A stretch of 64,000 nucleotides of DNA, taken from Terebella lapidaria (taxonomy: Eukaryota; Annelida; Polychaeta; Terebellida; Terebellidae). Both the position numbers and the translations under genes were made by a program. The stretch's first letter is position 1, and every line of letters begins with the position of its first letter. The notes under the pieces are model-generated. The model was not told the origin of the DNA, made no database searches, and saw only the letters and a list, made by a program, of their open reading frames with translations. Shown piece by piece: positions 22,901-37,800 of this stretch. The stretch is from assembly GCA_949152475.1 (NCBI GenBank), contig OX424563.1:8405001-8469000 (forward strand). Reading direction: 5' to 3'.

Positions 22901-25900
22901 CGTTACTTAGCTGTCTTCGCAGACGCTTGATCCGCCGCAGAATCGACATAAATAGCACAATTTATACACGATGTATATTCAGCACACACACCATTCGATC
23001 TAATTTTGAAAGTAAAGCCGGCTCGCATCTGCCTATTTACAAAGAAGGAACTAGTTTTTTACGTAATCTATGTCACCATTGTGTGTATGAAGAGTCCGTG
23101 CATTTAGTCGACACCTTGCTATTTACTGCAGATAAGTGTTATTCCTGTCCAAAAGAGGCTCATCTCAGCCAGCTTATGGTGAATCTTGTTTATGGTCCTG
23201 TCTGGTCTAGCTTTTCTTTGGCAGGGCAAGAAAAGTAAGTGGCATTATATCTCTGGAGAAGCAATCCGAGCAAAACAATGGACTTCCGAGATTTAATGAT
23301 TGGGCTCTGGACAATATATATATATATTGGCATTCAGATAAATCTCACGCCTAAATTTAGGCTGGGACAACACCGCCCGATCACGTGATATAAGAGCCAA
23401 GCCGATAGATCGATCGCATTGCGTAATGCAACACTACAGTGGTTCACTAGAACTATGCCTATATTTGCACTGGTGGTGTGGCTCTTTAGATTTCCGAATC
23501 GATCCAGTTTGATCCATCACCTGTTGTTTGAACACGACACAATTAAGTTCGACAGAACCGATACACCTTCACTAAACGTGTTATTGTACAGTGAAATGTA
23601 TTGTTTCATTGCTTGGACCACCTATTTCCTTTTGGATTCTACTTTGGAATTGGTTCTAGTATAGTGGTCCATCAGTGAACAATCGTTGGCGAGGCATGGA
23701 AATATTGACGCGGAGTTTTAGCTATATTATTTTTGTAGCCGGTGTTAAGTGTGCGGTCTTTCTCGCTCGTGCTCACCGTGGTGATTACCGGAAACAAAGA
23801 GCGGGAACCTCGGGTTGGGTCCCTAGCCCACAACGACAGGACACAAGGCCGGTAATATCATAATACAATACTATTTCCTCGCATTAGACTGATCAATCAG
23901 AAACTGATTGTACCCGCATCAGAAGCAAATCGTAATGCCAGTGAAAGTGTATAAATAGCCATCAGTGAAGAAATGGGGCCACCATTGAGTGAAGGGGCTT
24001 CTCTCACTCCCCATGTTTAGAATACGAAAACATAATAGGGCTTTGTTGGTTATTTCCGTCCACTTGGTTCTCTTCTATACAGGGCGAATCTGTGACAATC
24101 AGAGACAGAGGTCACACAAAGTGTATGAACGTTTAATGTATTCATACGCGATTTGACAATGTGAACATGCACTAACGGCATCGAGTGAGTGACGTGTAAA
24201 CACACCATCTGCGGGACTCGGCTTTTATATAGGTGTAAATGGTTTTCGATGGAATGGTGAAGAAGATAGACCCTTAATGGGGGAAATATGGGTCCCACCC
24301 TCCCCCTACAACGCTAAGAATTCATCTTTGCATATAATAAAAAGGTGAAAAGTATGTATTCGTCAACTCAGTGCCAAAATATGCGTTTACCTGCATAGAT
24401 AATACTCACTTTATCAATGTATATAATAAAAGGAATGTAATGTTGAAGTGACATTTTTAGGGTTATCGAATTTTAATGTTTACCTCGCTATGACATGTCA
24501 TCAGAAACGTCCAACATGGGAAATTAGAAATGGTTTCCGACGCTCATCTTAAACTAATCAGTGTTCAAAGGGTTGACGCCTTTTCTATAACCACGCTCAT
24601 CAAACGTCACGTTGCGTCAAATCTGGCGGTGGGTGCGAGGGCAATATCACCGGGTAATACGACACATGGAATGCCAGAATGTGTCAGAACGTTACACGTT
24701 TTGTTCTTATCACGAAATCGCCATCAAAAGCGACGACAAAGCTTCGTTATTAAATAGTACTAAGTGTTCTTGTCAGCAGTTCACAAATCACGCACTACGG
24801 TCGTTGAATTATGACGAAGAAACTCCCTCGCTGTCGAAGCCTTATCAATGGAACTGGGGACTGGAGAAAAAAAAAAACTCGTTCATGCTGCCAGTCCTTT
24901 ATGACTCGCCTGCACCCCAAGCACAAATGCACTGGGTTGTATCCAGTAAAGCATGTAGGAATTGCGCACCAGATGGAAAGCGAGGCATATCAGCTAGTAA
25001 GTAAATATTCTTGACCCAATTATGAATAGATCGAAGGACGATTCCGAGATTTATTTCTTACAGCCAGCGGTACAAGTGGAATAATGATGCGTTTTTCTTG
25101 TATTTACTCGTCGAACCCATTTGTCGGTGAAGGGTGTTAGTTGTTTGCAGTTGGCTGTCGAACACTTTACATTGGTGTTGTTCTTGTCATTTTATAGGGT
25201 ACGATTGAGAAAATGTTTCAATCTTCGACGGGCGTATTGACATAAATATTTATTGATATAGCACTTGTGAATGACATTGTCAATGTTTGCGTTTCACGAG
25301 CGATAGCCTTATAGAGAAGTAGCTATTATTAGTAGGAACCAGCTACCTTTCTTAGCTCGCCGTGGGAAATAAGGTTCCCGTAAGGAATGGTTGGCTCAGC
25401 TCCATATTTAGCCAAACATCGTCTATTAAACCATCAAATATTCATTGGAAGGCAGCATTCAAGGACGAAGCTTGTATTTAGCTTCGATGTTCCGTTGTGT
25501 AATGTTTGATCAGAGATGAAACTCATTTCACTGTTAACATTTTGCACGATTTTTCCGGTAATTCTTGCATGAAATTACGAGCGAGTGGAGCAATCATTGA
25601 TGAAATGAATTCCACAGCGGATAAATAAGTTCATTGTGACATCAAACAGTGGAGACGCGTTGCCCTCCGCTATGCGTGGGCTCGTCTTGATCTTGGCGCC
25701 ACAACAACTGATTAAATTTATAAACTCGGCTGACATCTTCCAAGCTGATTCCAGTCGGTGTGAAAAAAAAGTCACACACGATTCATTTGGGAATTCATTT
25801 TTGCTTCTTCTCGAGAAAAAAAGATGATGACACTTTCAACCCAATACAAACAAAATATCGTAATATCACACTGAGGCGTGCCTGGAGCCTCCGTTGTCTC

Positions 25901-28359
25901 GCTGGAGCAATCGAAATGTTTAAAAGAGGAAAGTACAGTTTTTTTTGTAATAAGCTGCGCTTCAGCCTAATATTCACGTTTGAGTTACTGGTTTTATATG
26001 GTATTTCACTGACAACATTATTTCATGTAGCCCCCACCACAACACACAGTATCATTTTGGACTTTCCCCCCGACTTTACGGTCTATTTTTAGATGGGCAG
26101 CCATCCGTAGACATCTGTAATAACACACGTGGTCTGGAGGACTTAGCTTCGCACTATTTTTCTATACATTCACAACATATGGCGACTTTACTTATTGACC
26201 TTACCAGACGTAGCACAGGATAACGTGGATTGGCGTATGAGATGTTACAATTGGGAATAAATGCACTTTTAAGTATGTATTCTTTTTATTCTGTTTTTTT
26301 TTTTCATTGGCCAGACAGACATATAAATTTGGCTTTCATGGAAAAGATTGTGTTCTGTGTGTGGCAGACACGCGGAACTGAAGACGTCCGGCATGTCAAA
26401 TTAACTGAGATAAAAGAGTCGCTTCCGAGTTGAAAGAAGATTTCTCACCTGTGGTCTATTCCCATTGGATTCCAAGTAGAGAATGTCTTATGTTAGTCAT
26501 TACTTTTATCTGCCTCTCTCTCTCTCTCTCTCTCTCTCTTGATGAAACAGTCCGGTGTTAAACTCGATACACAACTTGTCGATCATATTCCCAGAAGAAT
26601 ATCCACGCACAGAAATATTAGAACATGTCATTTCGCTCCAGCCTTGTTTCGCGGGCTGTTGATTTTATTTATCATTACAAAGTACTACCTTGTCGGACAC
26701 GGCCACCACATATGTTACAGACCGATTGGCATATGACATAATTCACAATCGATGCCACTCGTTTTGCCTCGGATTCCCTGGGGTATTGCCCGGCCCTTGA
26801 ATGACCTCCGCCAGCCCCAGAGCAGCATGTTAGTTTACTAAATAGAACAACAAATGCGTGGAAACTATCTTCGCCCACGATTCCCTACAGGATATTAATT
26901 ATTTGCACGTAGTTGGGGGAGGGAGGGGAGGGGGGCATACGTGTTGGACTGATAGTAGTGATAACAAAACTTTATGATAGATAACGTGGAATGCACCGCG
27001 CCACATTTATTGCACGCCCTCGCTTCATTCCATGCAACACTCTTGGGTATATAGCACTTGATTACACTATTTGGCGTTCTTCATTAAATTATAGCCCTTC
27101 TGGTTACGCAACGTACGACAGGACTCGTTACTCCGCCATGTAAATAATGTCCCTCTCGGCCAAGTGTTTTGTCAAGCTCATAAAAGAGAACACTGGGGTA
27201 AAGCAAACACACGGGAATATGAATGCATCAAACCACCGTATTTTTCTCTGAACAATTATGACATTGCTATAAATAGGAAATATCACCGATGAATCATTTC
27301 ATTCACCCAACACATATTCGCAAGAATGTTTTTGCAGAGAAAGTTGAGTCTATGGGTAACCTATGAAACTGTTTCACTACTCCGTACACATGATATTTTT
27401 ATTCTCGTGTTTATGTTTGCAAGGGGTATTTTTGCAATGTTTAATTTTTCTTAGTGCGTGATTCCTCCTGGAATTCTGTCAAGTGTCGAGTGAGAGTGAA
27501 GCGCTCTTGATACTCATATTATACTTCAGCTGTGATGTTTTCTTATCGATAAAAGTATTAGGTATCCGAGGGCAAACATAGCGACCTAAAATCAAGTTCA
27601 TTTTTACATATCATGTTTCAAATCTTTCGGTATCACGACAGCGCAAGCGAGTCGATTGTGAACGCGTTATGGGACAACATGACACGGGAATGGTGGAGAA
27701 TGCATCAGCATAACCCCTGGACTAAATAGATCGAGTGACCGCCCGGCTATCCAGATATATTGATAAAACATTAACGACCATAATGTCATCGCACCAAAAT
27801 TCGGTAAACCAATGCCGTTGTTTACGCAACGAAATCTTGCGACGGAGCAAAGGCGATGGATTCGTGAAGGTACAACAATGTGGCCACTGACCTGAACAAC
27901 TTAATTATCGCCCAGGGGACGTGATGTAATTACCTTTAAAAGAAAGCGGAGAGAAGGGTTATTACGAAAAGGAGAATCGTTCCTTTAAACGTAAGGAGTT
28001 CGGTATTGCACGAAACTAATTGCATCCGCAGCGTACAGATTCGCTACTTGGCGGAGTCGAGGCAACTCGCGGCAGTGGCGCTGATTCAATCGTGACACGG
28101 CGTGGCCACATCTAGTCGTTGGCCACTTATGAACATAGTCATTACTCAATAATACGCAGTGAATGAGGCTACACTTTTGACCCGCCATAACTCACCTTTT
28201 TCTGACTTAAGCAGGGTAGGTTCAACTTTTCAAAGTATCCTTTCACATAGCAAATCATTTCGCATCATGTCCAATTCCAAAGAAGTATGTTTATCCTGTT
28301 TTGTTTTCTCCGAGGACTTGACACCGTCCCGTCCACACTTTTTCCATGTCAAAGCACCA
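19969..28359. other. Long non-coding stretch between receptor and 28.7-kb exon
   Basis: No domain-bearing frame was recognised. The largest frames are 133 codons at 22,264-22,665 (locally GC-rich), 153 at 22,777-23,238 and 130 at 24,612-25,004. The last region ends in a good donor word (CTA|GTAAGTAAA, near 24,999), so a short exon is possible but unproven. Microsatellites include (TA)n near 23,320 and (CT)n at 26,514-26,540. The stretch looks more unique than either end of the window and may hold regulatory DNA for the receptor. Confidence 0.4.
26514..26540 (+). repeat. (CT)n microsatellite
   Basis: About 13 CT dinucleotides in a row, ending at 'cttgatg'. Confidence 0.95.
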
Positions 28360-28704
28360 CAACTGGGAGTAGTCGACTGCCTGCCAAGTAATCCCTGTAG
28401 AAGTTTGGTCCCACTCTCGCTCACCACTCTCGGGGACCGGACCACCCGCGACAAGCAGAAACAATCACGTGCAACCTCCTCGCCGCGGCTAGCAGTGCTG
28501 GGAAGCGGCACATCTGTCGTGACAAAAACTCCCCCTCCCGCGGTCAAGCGACTTGGATGGAGTGAGAGTGGAGACCGTATTGACGCCGAGTGAGCGAGCG
28601 AGCGAGCGACCGAAGGGTGCTACTCGGCATGAGATGATCGGGAGTTGTTCCTGGGATTGCCCATAAATGGTCGATCGCGGTCGCTCTCTCCACAGGCAGC
28701 GACG
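28360..28704 (+). promoter_or_regulatory. GC/CpG-rich 5' region of the candidate secreted-protein gene
   Basis: GC content and CpG frequency rise clearly against the AT-rich background, with gcgagcgagcgagcgac at about 28,593-28,610. A 'ctctctccacag' acceptor-like word ends at 28,695, nine bases before the ATG at 28,705. It may therefore be a promoter with a 5' UTR, possibly with a 5' UTR intron. The evidence is composition and proximity only. Confidence 0.4.
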
Positions 28705-28795
28705 ATGGAACTTGCAACCGTCAAGGCGTTGACGCTATTGGCAGTGGTAGCCACAGGACTACATTCCCATTCAGTGACCAGCACAGTGGTCGAAG
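28705..28795 (+). CDS. Candidate first coding exon with signal peptide
   Basis: The ATG at 28,705 opens 30 codons plus one base (phase 1), ending CGAAG|GTAACC. The translation begins MELATVKALTLLAVVATGLH: a short N-region with one Lys, a hydrophobic core of Leu/Ala/Val, then polar residues after a likely cleavage at ATG-LHS, a textbook secretory signal peptide. Unspliced, the frame ends at 28,860 after about 20 more unremarkable residues. I infer the start of a spliced secreted or membrane protein gene whose later exons were not recognised in the following 35 kb. The product family is unknown. The alternative is a chance hydrophobic frame, although the CpG-rich context favours a real gene start. 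Confidence 0.4.
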
Positions 28796-28860
28796 GTAAC
28801 CCGTTTGGACACGAGGGCGGGATAGCCAGTGACTCCCGGCTCGCTCGAGGCAGCAGCTGA

Positions 28861-31800
28861 TGGAGCCAGTCGAGCACCTTCGTTACAGCTATTTGTGGGT
28901 GGGCAGCGGTCAGTAAATGGTCACGGGAGTCGTCCCCATTTTTGATTGCCAATAATTGCACTGCGGTCAGAGGGATTTCTGTCTCGGCGGTGGTGTCCAG
29001 CTATGGGCGAGACGGAGCGGGGTTGTTTGACCTCCCCCTTCTATGGCATTGGTTACTGCGTGCACACTCTGGTCCTGTTGTCACGTTTGGTGGACCCGAC
29101 GCTTCGTTTGTTAGTGTTTGAAGGCGTGGGATTTCGCCATTGTATCGGGGTGAAGAGGAACCTGATATGCCACTACCTTGGCGAGTCAATGCGGGCTTGC
29201 CATCAAAGCCCTGCGACGGACAATCATACCTGATTATGTACATGGATGCTGCTGCAAGTCACTCACGAATTGTGGTTGTTGGTATTTGGTGGGCGTCTCG
29301 TATCTTGTCACAGTGTGCTGGTCCATATATACACGGCCTTGGTCACAATTCCGATACCTGTCCATCAGGTCATGTATTGAGCCGGACCGTGCATCAAATG
29401 ATAAAAGTGTAACCACCCATTATGCTAAATGCGCTCCAGTAACAGGTGAATATGAATGCTATATCAATAAGAATATCTACATGAACTTGCCACATGGAGT
29501 TAATTACATCAAAGCAGTGCCTTGTAAGCACGTCTTTTCAGAATTGCGATGTTCCTTCCAGTGTTGTGAACTAATAGACCGCTAAATATGACAGTGATGT
29601 AATGTGATTCTCTGAGAAGCTGCAACTTCGATCTCTCCAGAATATCCCAAGCCCATTACGTTCTCAAGAAAACGTATCTCAGAAGGTTAAAACCTATCCC
29701 ACGTATTGCTGGTGTGGTTGAAAGACATCACACGAGCTGGTATTGACATCCATCCCGTGCTCGCTTTCAGCGCTATCAACCCCAATGAAGAGCCAATTAC
29801 AATATACTTCAGGCAACACCGCGAGCGCTTTCAAACTCTTCCCGTCGGAACACCACGTGACAATTTAGTCCAACTCAATTTACTCACAGATATATGTGTG
29901 AAGAAAGAAGAAGGCGTACGAGAAAAATAACATTTCTCCAAGGAATAAAGTTCAGCGTAACGCGATCTCCCTGCATCCGGCGATCAGATCGGGCGGCCAC
30001 ATCTGCCAATCAGGAGCTTAGCGCTTCTCCGGTTTTCTTTTTAATTTTTTCTTCAACATATATCCTTTACCGGCAGCGTGTGAGTGGGAGTTGAACACGG
30101 GCCGAAGACATGGCCCAATCCTTCGTTGAACACGGGTCGAAAACATGGCTGAATCCTACGTTTTGCACTTAATGCACGGCGTTTTCTCTTTCGTTGAGTA
30201 AACCATTTTTCGGAGAAGGAAAAAAAGGGGTACGAATTGCTTCACCTTGTATCAGCTTGTTACAGTAAATGTTGAAATCGCAGCAGGGAATGTTTGAAAT
30301 GTATACGAAACCCAAGTGCATTCATCTAATGATTCCAACGTGGCGATCAGTCAATATCTATACCAAGGATACGGGCAGGGTCATATCCTCTGCACTTTAC
30401 GGAAGCTAGAAATCAAAACACTTGAAATGAAAACATGTGGCCATGCAGGTGAAAAACAAAACTCTCGCTGGTATGCGTGGACATGTATAAATATATGTAT
30501 GAATTACAGAAAAGGCACATACGCCACAAAACTCAACTCAATAATAAATATGAACGATTTCAGTGTGCTTGTTTTCGCCCAAAAACCTCAAATACCAATG
30601 ACCCAAGTAATATGACCAAGGAATCTGTAGGTTACAGGCAAACAATTTAGGATTATCATTATTCTAATTGATAACGCATACGTTGCGATCTGGACGAACT
30701 GTCTAAGTTCTAGCCCACGTTTTGGTAATCTGCCAGTCCAGGACGAGGTTCAAGATCAAGGTCACGAAGTTTTACATCACGGTCATGGAAAGATGTGTTA
30801 TTTGTGATTTCATATAAAAATCATATCGTCTAAACTCTATCTGCAAGTGTTCTATACGATGATCACGTTTTGGTCATTTTGAAGTGAGCTTCTGAGATAA
30901 TGATGATATAATCAAACCTAAACAGGAGTAGTTTCTCAATTGATGAAAACCTCCATCAATGCTGGCCAGTTGTTTACAGCCGATATTATAATTTAGTTCC
31001 TTATTATGCACGTAATTGGCCCAGATATACTTGATATATGACGACCAATGGGCAGTTGTAAATTGGCATCGTAGACAGCCAATCTTCTGGTATCCCTGGT
31101 TTACACCCATGTTCCGTTTGGGATTATGTTTCCTGATCTACATGAATATCACATGAGAATATTCGTTGTGTGGGGAATAATGAGCAGCATACACATCCAG
31201 ATTCATAAATAACAACAGGAGCGTTTTATTTCGGATGTTGTTATTTCGGACTGTTTTGTATTTGCATTTTGCCAATGTAAATGCCAAGCATGAGAATGAC
31301 ATGATCAACATGAACACGGGAGCTGCTGTGTAATACATACAACACAGTTACAAGCATATAAAATAGTGGAATCGCTTACCATACACTGGTATACATTGTG
31401 GCTGTGACTGACACGGATATGAATTGAAATCAGACAAAAAACGAGGCGAGAACCTGTTACCTATACGTGAGTCTTCATCCGCTGCACTCGACATTAAGAA
31501 CAGCAGCATCAAATGATTAATGGCCAATGTGACAGGTTTATGTTTATTGTTGTCACCCATTACCAACAGTTTCCCTGAGGTGATCTATCTGCCTGTTGTC
31601 TTTGCAATGCGGAGACACATGCATGAATGCATGCGACTTGTGCAATCAATTCATAATGCCATTATTCATAAAGACTTTCTTTGAAAAGGCGCGATGGTGT
31701 TCGCCTTGACAGTTACAACGCCAATAAATAGAGTGACGGCAGTGCTCTGTTCCTTTGTTGAATTTGTGGTAAATGACAAAAAATGAACAAAGTGGTAAAA

Positions 31801-34800
31801 AGTGATGCAATAATGACGAAACGAAGTAAAAATGGTGAACATCTTCCTTTACAGATAATATTAATTTAAAGATTTTTCGGCATGCAGAAAGAATAAACTT
31901 CCTCATTCACCCGATGTGTTTAGACTGCGTGGGCGTATTTTGCCAGAGGTAATTATATTAGGGATTAGTCACGATGTCCCGGATAATTCCTGATATCTTG
32001 ATGGATGACTTTAATTCCAGCAGTAAAGTTTTACGATGAGAACGCCTTGCATCCCTGACGAAACTAACTAACAAACTTGGAATCTTTCTAATTGCCAGTT
32101 ATACTAGCCACGGTCCATCACTGCGACATTGCTTTATGGTTTTCACATTAATTTCGAGTTTCGCCCTGTCAATCGTGACAGAGATTAAATACTCGCTGGT
32201 GGAACACGTGCATTGAAATCATGCTTCTTCTGAACTATCGACTAAATCCTTCAACATGGGATATAACTCACCCGCGAAAAATCAATATACAAAAACTTTC
32301 GTCGTTCAAATTTAACAGAAAATCACTCACACTTTATCTCAAGTTACCCTATACCACAAAATGTTGAACAAGAAAACGATAGCGATGCAATTCTTATAGT
32401 ATCCGATAGAGTGTCCTGATATAATGTACATACAAAGAAACAGAATGAAATAATGATTTCGCATATTCCATTCACGAAGTGCAGTACATGATGCATTTAC
32501 ATGTATGATCTGCATTTTATAACCAGGTGATGTGCAATGAAGAACAAACAATTGTGGTTCAGAAAGGACGGTATTCTCTCAGAAACTAGTCGTCACTACG
32601 TAATGTAGTTAGGTTTAGATCTTAGAAAAATACCATACATTTTCACTTAAAAGTTGATCTCTCTTTGAAAAGAAAGAAAAAAGCTCACAGAAAGACAGTG
32701 GGAACGAGAAGAACCTATTGAAGCAATTGTAACCTCTGCATTAGGACCAGATTACTTCAGGAGAAAGACGTGTCTGTGTGTCGTTTATGAAGAGCTTAAT
32801 TGTCACGTACTTCTGCTATCGCTCACCGAATACAATATACTGTAACGAGTTCTGCTGGTCCCGCGTCACATGAGCCACGTCCATACTGGTGGTAAATATC
32901 ATTAACGCTGTGAATATTGTATCATAACTGGGTAATTTCTGGGGCGAGACCTAGTGATACCCATCGATAATCGATATAATATTCCCTGGATAGTCCGAAA
33001 AGTGCGGCAGTTCACCCGATATGAACTTGGTAACCCAGTCAGCAAATTAACACGTTATTTCGCGTGATTCCAAAGGGATTTTAGGCTACAGATTGCTTGC
33101 ACCGGAACATGATTGTTGAGTAACAGAATTGTTTATTCGTTTTGGTTATTGTAATATCATTACTCCAGTGTGACATAACATGCATGTATGAAGCATGTAC
33201 CAGCATTTCACGATAAATGGTGTTCGTACAGCTTTTAGGCAAGTGCTATTAAAATACTCAAAGCCTGTGAATAATATTTTACACTTGTCCAGGAAATATA
33301 CACAAGGGTTTCAGTGAGGTCACATTCACATCCTGTATGTAGAAGTACAATGCTAGAGAACATAATGAATGCCTATACATAGACCGTGGAACATAGAAGG
33401 TGAACCAGCTCGTATTTGATTGGCCGAACACAAAAATGCAACCTTGAAGAATGAAACAAACAAACAGACAACCGGACGGTTTGATTGATGGCTACTGGCG
33501 ATCATGTTGTGACGATCGATTCCACAGGAAAGGACTCAGTTGGCATATAATCGAACGAAAAAATATATTTCACAGCGGGAAAAAAGTGACGAAAGGCTGA
33601 CCAACCGTCGAATATTCAAGGGCGAACGCAGCGGCTGTGCGCCCGTTTATTGCTCGGTGTATAATGCGACAGCCGAGCATCCGACATGGAGATTGTTTTG
33701 AAGGGGGGTCGACCAGGGTGGCCTCCACGTACTCTCCAAAATGCATAACTAACATGTAATTCTTAATACTTTATACAATATCTTTGCGACGGAAATAACA
33801 TTTGTTTTAATATCGTGATACTCCGTGAAGAAGAGGCAGGTCACCAAGACCATAACCTATTGTATACATACAACCAGCATAGGCCATCGAGTCCTTGAAC
33901 TTCCTTCTTATGAACACACGGGCATTATTCCAGTAATACTATCATTGGCATCATTTTTGCTTTATTGGTTCGGAGAAATGAAAATCATAACTTATATACG
34001 TGTAGTTTACATATCCAGGTTCGTGTTGTGACTTGGCAATACCTAGAAGAAGGTTTCCAAATATGAGTTACCGAGTAAATTGAATGAATCACATCGCCAA
34101 AATAATGAATTTCGTGCACAACAACAAAAACAGGTGAAAACACAGAGTCAAAGGCGACACCCAGTCCAGGGTTGCAATAGACATGCTTTGCTATATTTAA
34201 ACACACCGATGTTACAGTCAGAGAAAACGTCGTGCTTTTCGTAATATGAAGACAAAGACAATTTTCTGGACAACTCGCGCTGTCAGATTCCCTCCATCCA
34301 ACATCTTGGTCAAGTTCAAGATGGCATTGTCCTTAGTTGGTTCTCTACGAATGATATCTACGCGCTAATGTGAACCCTGTGTTGACTTATAAGGCTTGTC
34401 GCGCAGGCTGAATAGCTTGTAAATTCTTGTCGATATTGGTGGTAAACGCGTATTGGTGAAAACGCGTTATGATTATGGCTTGTTGTACTGTACATTTGTA
34501 CGTTTTCGTCATGAATATCAACCACCTGTTCCTACCAATACCACTGGAATAAAAAAAAAATGTATTACTGAAATTAAGTTTCATTCTGGGAATAGAATCA
34601 TAACACACTTCAATGACTATCGCTTACTAGACTTAGTGGATAAAAATTCATATGAAGAGTCAAAACCAATACGGAAATTGTGTTCACACCTGGTCGGATA
34701 TAATAGCGACAATATACGGTAGTAGGCCAACCAACTCGATGAATGCATAATTTATGACATTCCAACAGCCTATATGACTCCTTTCACAAATAAATCCAAC

Positions 34801-37800
34801 TTGAACAATGTTCCCCCGAAGATGACCTACTAAATTATTCAACCTATACGGCCCTTCAAAGGAAGGTTATTGTAACTACATATATCATTAATTCATTCAT
34901 CATTCATTCATCCACGATTATGATTTTATTGGTAACGACTTAGTGTTTAGGTTTCTTATAGTCTGAACTTTATTTTCACGAAATGCCAAACAGGCCCATG
35001 TACATTGTATTAGCGTTTCCCATTTCTGTGCTGAAAACCTGTATAATACGTAGTGCATTACACAAATTAATAAATTTACATTGTGCTGCATGCATGTTCA
35101 GACCATTATATACAAAGGCTGCCACTTTTTTTCACTTTTTTTTATCCTATGAGATGTAAGACCACGATTATCAATGGGTTGATGATTTTTTGTTTGATAC
35201 AGATGCACATATGACAATCAATGATCCCGGATCACCGGTGTATCTCTCATTCTCCGAATTGCAACAAGCGTTCATTGTTTGTTTTGAGACCTATCAATCG
35301 CAGTTACACCATGTTTTGATCGATTTGAGCGGTATATTGTTAACATATTCGCACCCCTGCTGTTTATACAAGTACATGTATTTAATACTGATATAATTAG
35401 AAAGTGCCACAGAATCTGGATCAAAATACACGTATGTGACTGATTGTTAGTCATGGGCGGGAGGTGACGAAAAACAATTAATCGATTACATCGGACCAAC
35501 TCATAGGATTTCAACAGGTTCCACAGTGAAGCTGGCAATGCAGTTGATAGGGCATTGGCAATTTGCCAACTTCTGTCTATGTACCGAGCCAATATATGCT
35601 GACTCTATCTTGGTTATGCAACACTACATACTAATGAATATTTTGGGATACAGGTAAGACGTGTATTACTTAATGAAGTGCACTCCAGAGCACGGTCGGT
35701 ACCCGGTCCAAGCTAGCCCCCCACTCACTGGAGGTGCACTTACCTGTTTGCTCTGATACGCCCCGAGTTCTTAGGTATTGCATTTGGAACAATTATGCCG
35801 ACTCAGGTTCCTTTGAAGCTTCTCGCTCTGAATGGGCCAGCTCGAAAGGACATCGATTAAGAAGCACTTCTGCGAGAGTGTCGATTTTGGAAGATATGCT
35901 GGTGTTGTTAAACTTGGCCTCCTCGAAGCAACATTGATCAAACCTTGCGAACAATCCAGAATAGAAAAAGCGATGTGCATTATAGAACAAACACATACAT
36001 GTAACAAGTCGTTCGAAACGTCGCCACTTCACTGGCGCTTTTATCAACCTCTTGCCCGACAACTGGACAGGTCATATTTCCCAATGAACGGTCTTTGTTG
36101 TTATGTTATGCGACTTCTACATCCATTAAATTGATTTGTTATGTCATGCAACTTGTACATCCATTGGATTGCCATGCAAATTGTATATGAGGTTATTGTA
36201 TGAACTTCCCTCATCTGGTGTACTTTGTGTACCGTAATCATCATGCGATTTACTTCGTCTCATTCCATCAGACGAAGTAAGTTGCATTATAATCGGGTCG
36301 TATTTGTTGTGAAAATTGATACATACACCCAAATGTATACATTGACTCTTTCTCTACGTGCATTAAAAGTGTAGATTTGGTCATTTGGTTGTTGTTAATG
36401 ATATTGTTTCATTGAACCACAAACCTCTATGACAAACACGAAAAACAACTGTTGGGTTAATTGAATGGAATTATACCTTGGTTGTTCTAGTAAGGTCTGA
36501 ACACGTTCATCGGCCTATCAATGTGTCATTAAATGTGAATTGCGATAAGTGGTAAAGAGAAGCAGAAATGTGACAGGTTATGGGTCAACACCATTTTCAA
36601 GGCCGTTTCAAACAAACCTAATAAAGAGATCAAAGAAATTTATGATGATCCATCACTGGTGTTTGCGCAGTTATCGATCGCTCCCGAGATTGATCGAAAG
36701 GAAACATTCGTCAGGCCTGGTGAGATATGATTAATGTGGCTTTCTTGTTTCGCGAGGGAGTCACGTTAGGGTCAAAAGTTCTTAGCGGGTTCACGGCAGT
36801 GATTCTCCACCAAAATTACTTGGCATGCCTTTGAAGGTAGATGGCTGGACACGCAACGACCAGGAAATCGGACCACACAAGCAAGTCCATTTATTGTATG
36901 CCGTGAACAATTCATACAGGGTCCAATTAATATGGTGTCTGAATCTGCATTAACCGTTAGACTGATAGTCTTGAACTGATATTAAATGACGAATAAATTG
37001 ATCATTGGCTTTGTGAATGTCACATGTAATTGTAAACTTATTCGTATACACAGCAGAATACATGCTATATACATAGTAATATACTGCAATGCCCTCACCT
37101 TGTTTTCCCTGTACGTTTGAAGCGATATGGATACTGAACTGGTTGATATGTACATATCCACCGATAATACTGCACATGATCTTCACAAAGGTTTTATTTT
37201 TGTGTATTTGGTTTAGATTATTATGTCATGAAATGGATATAACCTGAAAAGATATATGTGTGGTGCACCATTGGTCGAAAAAAAACCATTTGTATACCCC
37301 ATATCGTTTTTTCTATATACATCACACAACATTCGTCCTTGTGGTTTTGTCGTCCACATAACAACTGGTGGGCTTTTACAACTTTTTTTCACATTCTCAA
37401 AATAAATGCAGGTCTATTTTAAACGACATTGTGCTGCTACAAGGACTACTTAAGCTGGACTCTTCTTGATTGATGTGCAAACGCCCCGTGTTTTGGAAAG
37501 TCTCAAATTTAGGAAATTAACAATCGGAACCGATTGGAATAAATCCGAAGAATAAACAAGACGTCGCTGATATTTATCGTATTTCTTGTTTATGTGGTCG
37601 ATAATAATCTGCGTAAGCGGGATGTGACAGGAAGAGACACACATTGCAGACAGAGAAAAGAATGTTGTGCTGGTGACCTTGAGCGAATTTTGAGCAAATG
37701 AAACTGGTTGCCGACAGTGAACAAATAATGGCGGGTTGCTGCAGAGTCACTCAGAAGATATTGAATTCTTTGTGGAGCTTTACTACGCTATTGGAAAAGG

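Noticed and set aside
22264..23238. Frames of 133 and 153 codons in a GC-richer stretch
   Set aside because: Overlapping frames are open on both strands, no domain is recognisable, and there is no splice or promoter support. Local GC content is enough to explain them.
24811..25014. Possible exon ending at CTA|GTAAGTAAA
   Set aside because: The donor is good but no acceptor or protein similarity is visible, and two frames are open at once. Kept only as a note in the long-stretch entry.
28159..28593. A 144-codon plus frame and a 105-codon minus frame overlapping it
   Set aside because: Both lie in the CpG-rich region where stop codons are rare. Neither resembles a protein, and the downstream signal-peptide exon explains the island better.
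35190..35396. Exon candidate with acceptor and gtatat donor
   Set aside because: The splice words are weak and there is no recognisable protein. It could be checked by transcripts but is not supported from sequence.
36249..36279. Hairpin as a transcription terminator or riboswitch
   Set aside because: Such elements are bacterial; there is no adjacent gene or U-tract, and short perfect hairpins occur by chance.
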